DNA from: Gammaproteobacteria bacterium
Lineage (GTDB): Bacteria; Pseudomonadota; Gammaproteobacteria; Pseudomonadales; Pseudohongiellaceae
Direction: 5' to 3'
NCBI GenBank assembly: GCA_028825335.1
Contig: JAPKAI010000027.1
Location: 1 to 32,229, forward strand
Length of the DNA: 32,229 bases
Position 1 is the first letter of the stretch; every line of letters starts with the position of its first letter. The notes under the pieces are model-generated. The model was not told where the DNA came from. It did not search any database and saw only the letters and a list, made by a program, of their open reading frames with translations. Positions 25,124-32,229 of the stretch are shown here, in pieces. A program made the translations under genes and the position numbers.

Positions 25124-25993
25124 GTGAGTTATAAGTGTTTTGAAGTTTCCGTTGAAAACAAGATCGCCCATATAGTTCTAAATCGGCCTGAAAAAAGAAA
25201 CAGCATGATTCCTGAATTCTGGGATGAGTTACCCGCGATCGTTGAGGAGCTCGATGCGAATGCTGAAGCGCGAGTTATTGTTATATCTTCTACCGGCCCA
25301 CATTTTACAGCTGGCATCGACACGGCCGTGTTCAGTAACAACGCAGCGCAAAGTGATGATCCAATAGTCGCCGAGAAACAAAGGCGCACTCATGGAGCGA
25401 AACTCTACGACACAGTCGATTACTTACAGCAGACCTTCACCTGCCTTGAAGAATGCAGGGTGCCGGTGCTCGTAGCTATTCAGGGCGGCGTCATAGGTGG
25501 CGGCGTAGATCTGATCACCGCCTGCGATATGCGTTATATGACTGCCGAAAGCTTTCTCACTATATTCGAAATTAATATTGGCATGACCGCCGACGTCGGC
25601 ACCTTCCCCCGCATAACTAAGCTGTTACCCGAGGGAGTGGTCAAGGAACTCGCCTACACCGGTCGCCGAATGTCTGCCCCTGAAGCGAAATCACTAGGTT
25701 TCGTAAACGAGATATTTTCAGACCAAGAGTCCCTGCTTGAGGGAGTCATGAAGATAGCGCAGCAGATAGCAAGCAAAGCGCCTCTAGCGATCTATGGAAG
25801 CAAACGCATCATCAACTACTCGCGGGATCACAGCACCGCTGACAGCCTCGACTACATCGGCATCTGGAACGCCAGCATGCTGCAGAATGCCGAAATCATG
25901 GAAGCGATGACAGCGGCTGCGGAAAAGCGCCCAGCAGAATTTGTGGATATTCCCAAGAAGAGAAGAAAGATGGGATCTGGCATAGTTGATTAG
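25124..25993 (+). CDS. Enoyl-CoA hydratase/isomerase family, dienoyl-CoA isomerase (ECH1)-like
   Basis: This 289-residue crotonase-fold protein lacks a signal and is cytoplasmic. The oxyanion segments HFTAGID and IGGGVDLITACD are present, and the three acidic residues of delta3,5-delta2,4-dienoyl-CoA isomerase can be aligned: Asp129, Glu149 and Asp157 in the TADVGT segment. ECH1-type enzymes shift double bonds during oxidation of unsaturated fatty acids with odd-position double bonds. The GTG start at 25124 is preceded by GGAG. It follows the secreted unknown protein by 22 nt. Assignment to this subgroup is good by motif, though other crotonase activities cannot be excluded. Confidence 0.9.
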   Translation: MSYKCFEVSVENKIAHIVLNRPEKRNSMIPEFWDELPAIVEELDANAEARVIVISSTGPHFTAGIDTAVFSNNAAQSDDPIVAEKQRRTHGAKLYDTVDYLQQTFTCLEECRVPVLVAIQGGVIGGGVDLITACDMRYMTAESFLTIFEINIGMTADVGTFPRITKLLPEGVVKELAYTGRRMSAPEAKSLGFVNEIFSDQESLLEGVMKIAQQIASKAPLAIYGSKRIINYSRDHSTADSLDYIGIWNASMLQNAEIMEAMTAAAEKRPAEFVDIPKKRRKMGSGIVD

Positions 25994-26072
25994 GAATTCA
26001 TTTTTCGAGAAAAGAATCCAGAATCAATTCCGATGAGGCTGCTCTAAACCAGACCTCTCAATAATTGCCCAC

Positions 26073-26105
26073 AGTGATCCAGATCACTTAATTTAAGCGT
26101 ATAAT
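26073..26105 (+). promoter_or_regulatory. Promoter of the DUF1295-tannase pair with a CRP/Vfr-like site
   Basis: AGTGATC-CA-GATCACT at 26073-26088 is a perfect inverted repeat fitting the CRP half-site rule GTGA-N6-TCAC. TATAAT lies 11 bases further at 26100-26105. No -35 consensus is found at the right distance, as expected if an activator replaces it. This suggests catabolite-type control of the genes at 26171 and 27066. Confidence 0.55.
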
Positions 26106-26170
26106 ATAGCTAGCTAAAAAAATAATAAAAAATAAGACCGGCGAAAGCCAAACGGACAGGGAATTCGACA

Positions 26171-27043
26171 ATGATTAAACCACTTGTTGGCATACTGATA
26201 GTTTTAGTTATCAGCTGTGGAATTGCTCTAGCAGGCAGCCAAGGCAGCATAGAAGGAAATGGCCTACCTCTTTTTCTGATCTGTGCGAGTGTGGCGTTCA
26301 TACTTCACTGGATTGTTTTCGTTCCCTCATTCATCCTTCAGACTGAACACTATTTCGATCTTACCGGATCCATCTCCTACATCTCTACGATCATCGTGGC
26401 CTATTTGTTTCACCCCGATATGGATGCGCGCGGCCTAGTTGTCTGCGCTCTCGTTGCTATCTGGGCGATACGTCTGGGCAGTTTTCTATTCCTGCGGGTT
26501 AAGCGAGATGGTAAAGATCGACGCTTCGATGAAATTAAGACTAGGTTCTTCCGCTATATGTTCACCTGGACACTCGGCGGAGCTTGGGTGTTTATCACCA
26601 TGGCCGCCGGCCTCGCCGTCATTACTTCTGCCAATCAAGTTGCCTTAGATGGATTCTTCTATGCGGGTATTGCTTTGTGGGTACTAGGATTCGGCATAGA
26701 AATAGTCGCCGATCGTCAGAAAGCCAACTTTCGTAGAAATGCGCAGAACAAGGAAAAATTCATAACAGTAGGATTATGGTCTCTTTCCCGCCACCCAAAC
26801 TACTTTGGTGAAATCGTACTTTGGCTTGGAATCGCCGTAGTTGCTCTGCCGGCTTTAGTGGGCTGGCAGTACGTCACGCTTATATCTCCAATTTTCGTAG
26901 CATTCTTACTGATCAAGGTGAGCGGTGTAAAACTTCTGGAGAAAAGCGGCATGGAGCGTTGGGGCGAAGACCCAGCCTACAGAAACTATGTTGCCAGCAC
27001 TCCCTCTCTCGTGCCATTCTCCGGAAGAAAGAACATACAATAG
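26171..27043 (+). CDS. DUF1295 / steroid 5-alpha-reductase-like membrane protein
   Basis: This 290-residue protein has several membrane helices and the family C-terminal signature GLWSLSRHPNYFGEIVLWLG, seen in DUF1295, isoprenylcysteine methyltransferase-like and steroid 5-alpha-reductase-like proteins. The N-terminus is hydrophobic with the first helix at about residues 5-24. Its natural substrate in bacteria is largely unknown; an NADPH-dependent lipid or isoprenoid reductase is one option. A CRP-like site and TATAAT lie upstream, and the tannase gene follows 22 nt later, so the two are probably co-transcribed. Confidence 0.85.
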   Translation: MIKPLVGILIVLVISCGIALAGSQGSIEGNGLPLFLICASVAFILHWIVFVPSFILQTEHYFDLTGSISYISTIIVAYLFHPDMDARGLVVCALVAIWAIRLGSFLFLRVKRDGKDRRFDEIKTRFFRYMFTWTLGGAWVFITMAAGLAVITSANQVALDGFFYAGIALWVLGFGIEIVADRQKANFRRNAQNKEKFITVGLWSLSRHPNYFGEIVLWLGIAVVALPALVGWQYVTLISPIFVAFLLIKVSGVKLLEKSGMERWGEDPAYRNYVASTPSLVPFSGRKNIQ

Positions 27044-27065
27044 ATCAATATTGGGGGAGAAATGC

Positions 27066-28664
27066 ATGAATACCCGAACCGCATGGCTTCTGACAAGCAG
27101 CCTACTCCTCCTCAGCGCCACTTCCCTATCGCTACAAAGCAGCGCACAGAGCCTGACACAGATAAACTTCAACGCCTCTGAGTCCTGCTCCGCGCTTAAC
27201 AATCTCAATATTGCAGACACTCGCATAACCCTAACCGAAATAGTCAATCGGGATTCATTCACAGTGCCCGGGACGGACAACGTGATGCAGGCGCCTGCAT
27301 TTTGTAGACTTGTCGGCGTGACAACACCCGCAGTAAATTTCGAAGTTTGGCTGCCACTGTCGGGTTGGAACAGCAACTATCAGAGCGTGGGAAATGGCGG
27401 CATGGCTGGCACTATAAGCTATGCCTCGATGGCCAATGCACTCAGACGCGGGTATGCAACAGCAAGCACCGATACAGGCCATGAAGCAGGACCGATTTCC
27501 TTCGACGCATCCTGGGCATCGGGCAGACCGGATCTGATTGAAGACTTTGGCCATAGAGCCTTGCATCTAACGACAGTGAACGCGAAGCAAGTTACCGAAG
27601 CTTTCTATCGAGCGCCGCCCGATTACTCTTACTATGTTGGCTGCTCCAAAGGAGGCCAGCAGGGCCTTATGGAGGCTCAGCGTTATCCGAACGATTTCGA
27701 TGGCATCATCGCCGGCGACCCAGCGAACAATTGGACGCGATTCTATGCCGGCGCTCATCTGTGGTATTCACAAGCGCTGCTCGCAGATGAAGGCAGTTAT
27801 GTTCCACCAAGCAAACTACCTGCGCTTGGCAATGCAGTGAACGAAGCCTGCGATGCACTTGACGGTGTCAGCGATGGCATCTTACAGAACCCACTCGCCT
27901 GCGAATTTAAACCCGCTAGCTTGGCCTGCCCAATCGGTGTGGACAATGACAGCTGCCTGACTCCTAAACAGGTTACCGCCGTAGAGCGAATTTGGTCCGG
28001 TGTAGAGGATTCTTCTGGAGAGCTGATCTACCCGGGCTTAGTTCCCGGAGGAGAAGCGTCACGTGGCTCCTGGTCTACCTGGGTGACGGGGCCAGAGCCC
28101 TTTCAGTCGCTGCACTGGCGTGGTGGCGAGGGATTCTTCCGCTGGTTCGTGTTCGACGATCCTGACTGGGACTTCCGTACTTTCGATTTCGATTCCGATC
28201 TAAACTATGCGTTGGAAAAAGTGGGCTCTGCGGTTGACTCGAATAACCCAGACCTGCGGCCATTCCGAGACAATGGCGGCAAGCTTATTGTCTACCATGG
28301 CTGGAGCGATCCAGACATCTCTCCCCTAGCTTCAATCGACTATTTCGATCGCGTCGTGGACGTTATTGCCCAGGAGTCAGCGTCGCAATCCGCCCTCAGT
28401 GATACACAGGAGTTCTATCGACTTTTCATGGTGCCCGGCATGGCCCATTGTGCGGGCGGCCCGGGACCGGACCGATTCGATGCGCTTACTGCACTTGAGA
28501 ATTGGGTAGAGAGAGATATTGCGCCAGAGACTATGCTTGCCTCTAAAATTATCGATGATGAAGTAGTCCGCACACGCCCGCTGTGTGTACATCCTGAGAT
28601 GGCGACCTACAACGGCAGTGGAGATTCAGACGATGCCGCCAACTTTAGTTGCACGGCACCCTAG
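27066..28664 (+). CDS. Tannase/feruloyl esterase family esterase, exported
   Basis: The product is 532 residues from the ATG at 27066, which is behind GGGGGAG (27052-27058); an upstream in-frame start at 26988 lies inside the previous gene and is unlikely. A signal peptide ends near LQSSAQS. The CS-D-HC arrangement typical of the tannase family is visible: Ser194 in GCSKGGQQG with Cys193, Asp415 in GWSDPD, and His461 with Cys462 in GMAHCAGG; the two Cys should form the family disulfide. A lid region lies between them. Such enzymes hydrolyse esters of aromatic acids (gallate, ferulate) from plant or algal matter, probably in the periplasm or outside. Confidence 0.92.
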   Translation: MNTRTAWLLTSSLLLLSATSLSLQSSAQSLTQINFNASESCSALNNLNIADTRITLTEIVNRDSFTVPGTDNVMQAPAFCRLVGVTTPAVNFEVWLPLSGWNSNYQSVGNGGMAGTISYASMANALRRGYATASTDTGHEAGPISFDASWASGRPDLIEDFGHRALHLTTVNAKQVTEAFYRAPPDYSYYVGCSKGGQQGLMEAQRYPNDFDGIIAGDPANNWTRFYAGAHLWYSQALLADEGSYVPPSKLPALGNAVNEACDALDGVSDGILQNPLACEFKPASLACPIGVDNDSCLTPKQVTAVERIWSGVEDSSGELIYPGLVPGGEASRGSWSTWVTGPEPFQSLHWRGGEGFFRWFVFDDPDWDFRTFDFDSDLNYALEKVGSAVDSNNPDLRPFRDNGGKLIVYHGWSDPDISPLASIDYFDRVVDVIAQESASQSALSDTQEFYRLFMVPGMAHCAGGPGPDRFDALTALENWVERDIAPETMLASKIIDDEVVRTRPLCVHPEMATYNGSGDSDDAANFSCTAP

Positions 28665-28735
28665 TTGTAATGCTCCCCAGCAGTAACGCAAATAGTTGTG
28701 ACACATATCGGCTAACGGAACTACTCGGCTGAATT

Positions 28736-28909
28736 CTAGCCTTTATTCACATCCACCACTTTTTTGCTGCGCAGCATACTTACAGTAGCAGAGGCATCAG
28801 AGATTCTCTGAATCTCAAGAAACTGGCCCTCACTCTGCGAATTCGCTCCCAAATGAAAACCCACGAATGAAAGAAGAACCGCAAGTAAACCTAGCAAGAT
28901 AGTTTTCAT
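28736..28909 (-). CDS. Small predicted exported or membrane-anchored peptide (57 aa)
   Basis: An ATG at 28909 opens a 57-residue frame beginning MKTILLGLLAVLLSFVGFHLG, a Lys followed by one hydrophobic helix, then a polar tail rich in Ser, Gln and Lys ending VVDVNKG. A purine-rich GGGGAAGAGAG stretch lies upstream. The clean signal-like start in an otherwise empty 463-base gap argues for a real small gene. It is divergent from the carboxylase gene at 29128 and would share that regulatory region. No family is recognised. Confidence 0.45.
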   Translation of the reverse strand: MKTILLGLLAVLLSFVGFHLGANSQSEGQFLEIQRISDASATVSMLRSKKVVDVNKG

Positions 28910-28970
28910 AGTGCAGAGCTCTCTTCCCCAGTGAATAAAGGATGTATGTCCATGAAAAATTCTGAATTTG

Positions 28971-28988
28971 TGTCCAATATATTGGACA
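28971..28988. promoter_or_regulatory. Perfect 18-bp palindrome, candidate operator
   Basis: TGTCCAATATATTGGACA is fully self-complementary and lies in the divergent gap between the small peptide gene (start 28909) and the carboxyltransferase gene (start 29128). Length and symmetry suit a dimeric repressor of the TetR or GntR class. No regulator gene is adjacent. Confidence 0.6.
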
Positions 28989-29127
28989 TAAAGCTTATTC
29001 TAGACAGACATTGATCTCGTATCGAATATTTTTTACACCAGCACAAATCACATTCCCGAGATTAAGGCATACCTACTTGCACCAAATGTTGGATTAAACT
29101 AACTTAGCGCAGCGACAAGGAGAGAGC

Positions 29128-30687
29128 ATGAGCTGGCAAGATGAAGTAGATGAATTAAGGCGCCGCGAAAAGTTGGCGGCTGCCATGGGCGGCGAAGAAC
29201 GCATTCAGCGCCAACACGACAATGGACGACTCACCGTAAGAGAACGTATCGATGCACTTGCTGACACAAACTCCTTTCATGAAATCGGAGCGCTAGCGGG
29301 AAAGGCAACTTACAGCGATGAAGGCCAGTTGGAAGATTTCACTCCTTCAAATTTTGTTCTTGGTACAGCAAAAATAAACAACAGACGGGTCGTTATTGGT
29401 GGAGATGACTTCACTGTGCGCGGCGGCGCGGCCGATGCAAAGATTGGCGACAAATCAGGCTACGGCGAGCGCTATGCACTCGAGATGCGCCTGCCCTTGG
29501 TAAGGCTTATAGACGGCAGCGGTGGCGGTGGCTCGGTGAAGACACTGGAGATGGTAGGTCATTCCTACGTCCCTGCCCTGCACGGATTCGAGACTACAAT
29601 GCAGCTAATGGGGCACGTCCCTGTCGTCTGTGCCTGCATGGGCTCGGTAGCCGGGCTCGGCGCAGTTCGCACCACCATCTCTCATTTCTCCCTGATGATT
29701 AAAGACACTAGCCAGCTATTTGTCGCCGGCCCGCCGGTAGTCGAGCGCGGTTTCGGCAAACCCATAGAGAAGAACGAGCTGGGTGGTTCAGACATCCATG
29801 CAAACGGCAGCGGCGCAGTAGACAACGAAGTGGAAACGGAGCAAGAGGCTTTTGAGACAATTTCTCGTTTCCTATCCTACCTGCCACAGAATGTCTGGCA
29901 TGCTCCACCTAGAATAGAGAACACAGATCCAGTCGAGCGCAGAGACGAATCGCTGCTTTCTGTCATCCCTAGAGATAGACGCCAGATGTACCAAGTAAGG
30001 GAGATCATTAACTCCATAGTCGACATTGAATCATTCTTCGAGATAAACCCCAATTATGGCAAATCACTTGTGGTTGGGCTCGCGCGCCTGAATGGCTATT
30101 CGATCGGCATCATGGCAAATGACACGCACCACCACGGCGGCGCGGTAAATGCGAGCGCGTCCGAGAAGATGATGAGGTTCGTCGATCTAGCTGATACCTT
30201 TCATATCCCCATCCTCAACTTAGTCGACAATCCTGGATTTCTGATTGGCCGGGCGGCTGAAGAAGAAGGCACTGTGCGAATCGGCAGTCGTGCTCTGATG
30301 GCCTGTTATCAGGCCTCCGTTCCTTGGGTATCAGTCATTACTCGGCGCTGCTATGGGGTCGCCGGTGCTGGCCATGGCAATGCCGATCGACTTAACCTGC
30401 GCTATGCATGGCCGTCGGCCGATTGGGGTTCATTACCTATAGAGGGTGGTGTTCAGGCCGCCTACCGCCGCGACATCGAGGCTGCAGATGATCCCGACGC
30501 ACGCCGGCGCGAACTTGAGGGGATGTTAGAGAAATACCGCTCGCCATTTCGGACGGCCGAGGCATTCGGTATAGAAGAAATTATAGATCCAAGAGACACC
30601 CGAGCGCTGCTCTGCGACTGGGCAGAGCTAGCCTACGAGTTATTGCCTAGCCAGCTCGGGCCGAAGGCGCGCACACCGCGCCCGTGA
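29128..30687 (+). CDS. Acyl-CoA carboxylase carboxyltransferase (beta) subunit
   Basis: This 519-residue protein has the two crotonase-like halves of biotin-dependent carboxyltransferases. It starts ELRRREKLAAAMGGEERIQRQH and RLTVRERIDAL, with acyl-CoA and biotin loops at GSGGGGSVKT and at GVAGAGHGNADRL. The usual AWPTAEIAVMGA segment of propionyl/acetyl-CoA carboxylases reads AWPSADWGSLPIEGG here, so the acyl pocket may differ. The enzyme needs a biotin carboxylase/biotin carrier subunit, which is not in the window. AAGGAG (29117-29122) supports the start. The 3' end is 2 nt from the stop of the convergent sugar dehydrogenase gene. Confidence 0.9.
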   Translation: MSWQDEVDELRRREKLAAAMGGEERIQRQHDNGRLTVRERIDALADTNSFHEIGALAGKATYSDEGQLEDFTPSNFVLGTAKINNRRVVIGGDDFTVRGGAADAKIGDKSGYGERYALEMRLPLVRLIDGSGGGGSVKTLEMVGHSYVPALHGFETTMQLMGHVPVVCACMGSVAGLGAVRTTISHFSLMIKDTSQLFVAGPPVVERGFGKPIEKNELGGSDIHANGSGAVDNEVETEQEAFETISRFLSYLPQNVWHAPPRIENTDPVERRDESLLSVIPRDRRQMYQVREIINSIVDIESFFEINPNYGKSLVVGLARLNGYSIGIMANDTHHHGGAVNASASEKMMRFVDLADTFHIPILNLVDNPGFLIGRAAEEEGTVRIGSRALMACYQASVPWVSVITRRCYGVAGAGHGNADRLNLRYAWPSADWGSLPIEGGVQAAYRRDIEAADDPDARRRELEGMLEKYRSPFRTAEAFGIEEIIDPRDTRALLCDWAELAYELLPSQLGPKARTPRP

Positions 30688-30689
30688 AT

Positions 30690-31895
30690 CTAGTCAGCGG
30701 GTTCTAATCTAAGCAAGGCACCGTCTTCCTCATCGGTGAGTACGTACAGATAGCCATCGGGCCCCTGCCTAACATCTCTTACACGGTGCTTAAGTTCCGT
30801 CAGCATACTCTCGCGACGGATCTCTTGCCCCCTGCTATTGAAGACAATCCGCTGCAAATGACCAGTTCCGGGAATGCGTCCTTCCATCATGGCGCCAACA
30901 AAAAGATTGCCCTGCCATTTCGGAAAATGTTCTCCAGTGTAAAACGTCAGAGCAGAAGGTGCTATGGAGGGCCACCACACAACCGTTGGACTCTCGAATT
31001 CTTCACGCCAGGGAGTCTGCGACACCCAATCACCGCGGTAATTTCTGCTATAGGAAGCCAGCGGCCAGCCGTAATTCTTTCCAGGCAGAATGATATTCGC
31101 CTCATCGCCGCCCTGAGGACCATTCTCGCTCGCCCAGAGCTGGCCCGTTTCCGGATGCAACGCCATACCCAACTGATTTCGATGACCTACAGAATAAACC
31201 TCGGGAAGATATTCCCCTGATTCGACGAAGGGGTTGTCATCCGGCGCCGTTCCATCATCATTGAGGCGCAGCACCTTGCCGTAGTGCACGTCTGGGTCCT
31301 GCGCATATTCGCCCGTGCCTATGTACACGTAGGAGCCCCCAAGCGTCATCATCAACTTGCCGTCCGGGGCAAATATTAGGGCCGAGGCAGCGATACCGCT
31401 ATCGACTCCCTTAGCGACAAAAATTTCTTCCACATTTTCCAAATTGCCCTCGACCAATCTTCCACGCACCAAGCTCACCGCTTGATTTGGCTCACCCTCG
31501 TGCATGATGGCCTTAGTATGCGTCATATAGACGATCTGATCGTCATCGGGATGCACAGCGACTGCCATCAGTCCTGCGCGAAACACAGCAGAATAGACTT
31601 CAGGCACGCCAGGGATATCTCGCTGAAGTAGTTGTCCATCACGAATTACACGTAGCTTACCGGTGTAGCGCTCCGTGATTAGAATGTCACCGTTATCGCG
31701 AAACGCCATGCCCCAGGGATTAGCAAGACCGGTGGCAATAGGCACAACCTTGATTTGCCCCACCTCAAAGCTTGGCAGCAAGAGAGGCTCAGTAATAGAA
31801 GGAGGAGCAACAAATGCATCCTGCGCTAATACTGAAACGCTCCAAGTAAGAAAAATCGCGAACAAAGTTATCGGATTTCTTTTTGTTTTGTACAT
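30690..31895 (-). CDS. PQQ-dependent sugar (aldose) dehydrogenase family protein, exported
   Basis: This 401-residue protein has a signal peptide (cleavage near SVLAQ, residue 25) followed by a six-bladed propeller of the soluble glucose/sorbosone dehydrogenase family: IATGLANPWGMAFRDNGDILITER, AVHPDDDQIVYMTHT, GHRNQLGMALHP and PQGGDEANIILPGKNYGWP. Members oxidise aldoses in the periplasm using PQQ and calcium; no PQQ synthesis genes are nearby. AGGAAAAG precedes the ATG. It follows the DUF3500 gene by about 34 nt on the same strand, and the two are probably one transcript. Confidence 0.9.
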   Translation of the reverse strand: MYKTKRNPITLFAIFLTWSVSVLAQDAFVAPPSITEPLLLPSFEVGQIKVVPIATGLANPWGMAFRDNGDILITERYTGKLRVIRDGQLLQRDIPGVPEVYSAVFRAGLMAVAVHPDDDQIVYMTHTKAIMHEGEPNQAVSLVRGRLVEGNLENVEEIFVAKGVDSGIAASALIFAPDGKLMMTLGGSYVYIGTGEYAQDPDVHYGKVLRLNDDGTAPDDNPFVESGEYLPEVYSVGHRNQLGMALHPETGQLWASENGPQGGDEANIILPGKNYGWPLASYSRNYRGDWVSQTPWREEFESPTVVWWPSIAPSALTFYTGEHFPKWQGNLFVGAMMEGRIPGTGHLQRIVFNSRGQEIRRESMLTELKHRVRDVRQGPDGYLYVLTDEEDGALLRLEPAD

Positions 31896-31929
31896 AACTT
31901 TTCCTGTTGTTTTAAGTTTCGTATTTAGT

Positions 31930-32229
31930 CTAGTGCTGATGTCCTAGGCCATGTTCTGCAGCGACCGCATCGTAATGCAAGCGAATTAGATCTCTGCCAA
32001 AGTCTCCATTGAAATCACGCCAGACTAGATGAACGTGATTAGCATCGTTCTGTGTATTATCATACTCGATCAAAAAACTTCCACCTTGAATTCGATAGTA
32101 ATGCGCATCTCCGGGCTCAAAGCCGCCGATCCAGGCAAACTTAACAGCATAAATGCCGTCAGCCATGATAGTCCGAAGGCGTTCACTGGCAACGACTTCG
32201 GTTTGAGCAGAAGCCACCTCCAAAATAAT
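31930..32229 (-). CDS. DUF3500 family protein, C-terminal part (cut by window edge)
   Basis: The frame stays open to the end of the window. The visible about 100 residues match the C-terminus of DUF3500 proteins: HYYRIQGGSFLIEYDNTQND, ANHVHLVWRDFNGDFG, then RLHYDAVAAEHGLGHQH with the His-rich tail. Complete members are about 350 residues and usually exported; the N-terminus lies beyond the right edge. The function of the family is not established. It precedes the sugar dehydrogenase on the same strand. Confidence 0.8.
   Translation of the reverse strand: MILEVASAQTEVVASERLRTIMADGIYAVKFAWIGGFEPGDAHYYRIQGGSFLIEYDNTQNDANHVHLVWRDFNGDFGRDLIRLHYDAVAAEHGLGHQH

Noticed and set aside
25993..26019. 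Imperfect hairpin after the ECH1-like gene (GGAATTC..TTTTTC / GAAAA..GAATCC)
   Set aside because: It lacks a following T-tract on the plus strand and has bulges, so a rho-independent terminator is not supported.
26988..27065. Upstream in-frame start for the tannase gene
   Set aside because: It lies inside the end of the DUF1295 gene and would put 26 polar residues before the signal peptide; the ATG at 27066 has an excellent ribosome site.

Overview
The window is about 32 kb of dense bacterial sequence that most resembles a marine heterotrophic gammaproteobacterium. The reasons are the family content (C-type sulfatase with its FGE, tannase, M20 and S9 peptidases, DUF3500, PQQ-type sugar dehydrogenase, RimO) and a REP-like GGGGACAGATTTATTTTC hairpin of the kind seen in gammaproteobacteria. 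The genus cannot be read from the sequence. I saw no rRNA, tRNA, CRISPR array, phage gene or intact transposase.

Left region (1-5.5 kb): an AT-rich S9 lipoprotein peptidase, a truncated start of a membrane-dipeptidase (M19) gene that ends in a REP-like inverted repeat, an exported YtcJ-type amidohydrolase, and an exported formylglycine-generating enzyme (FGE) with both catalytic cysteines.

Catabolic region (5.5-20.2 kb): this is the most interesting part. A protocatechuate 3,4-dioxygenase-like pair (alpha then beta) diverges from an IclR regulator. A class III aminotransferase diverges from a seven-gene operon (9333-15936) whose genes overlap or nearly touch: family III CoA-transferase, SMP-30 lactonase, DapA-family lyase/deaminase, a three-subunit iron-sulfur/FAD amine dehydrogenase of the HcnABC / D-hydroxyproline dehydrogenase / opine oxidase type, and an SDR. 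Near-identical palindromes lie in both divergent intergenic regions, which suggests that the IclR protein controls both units. Converging on this operon is a minus-strand set: a lipoprotein arylsulfatase, an aromatic amino acid permease of the HAAAP family and a cytochrome P450 with an unusual I-helix. The dioxygenase keeps its iron ligands but differs at several substrate-pocket positions of the canonical enzyme. My inference is a catabolic system for an unidentified, possibly sulfated, aromatic or cyclic amine or amino acid: desulfation outside the cytoplasm, uptake, oxidation or ring cleavage, oxidation of a secondary amine, C-C or C-N cleavage by the DapA-like enzyme, then lactone, SDR, transamination and CoA steps. 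The order and substrate are not proven by sequence.

Right region (20.5-32.2 kb): a C-terminal sulfatase remnant, rimO, an exported M20 amidohydrolase followed by a secreted protein of unknown function and an ECH1-like dienoyl-CoA isomerase, a DUF1295 membrane protein with a tannase/feruloyl esterase behind a CRP-like site, a small predicted exported peptide, an acyl-CoA carboxylase carboxyltransferase subunit without a biotin carboxylase beside it, a PQQ-type sugar dehydrogenase, and the 3' part of a DUF3500 gene cut by the window edge. Many genes encode export signals, consistent with scavenging of organic matter.
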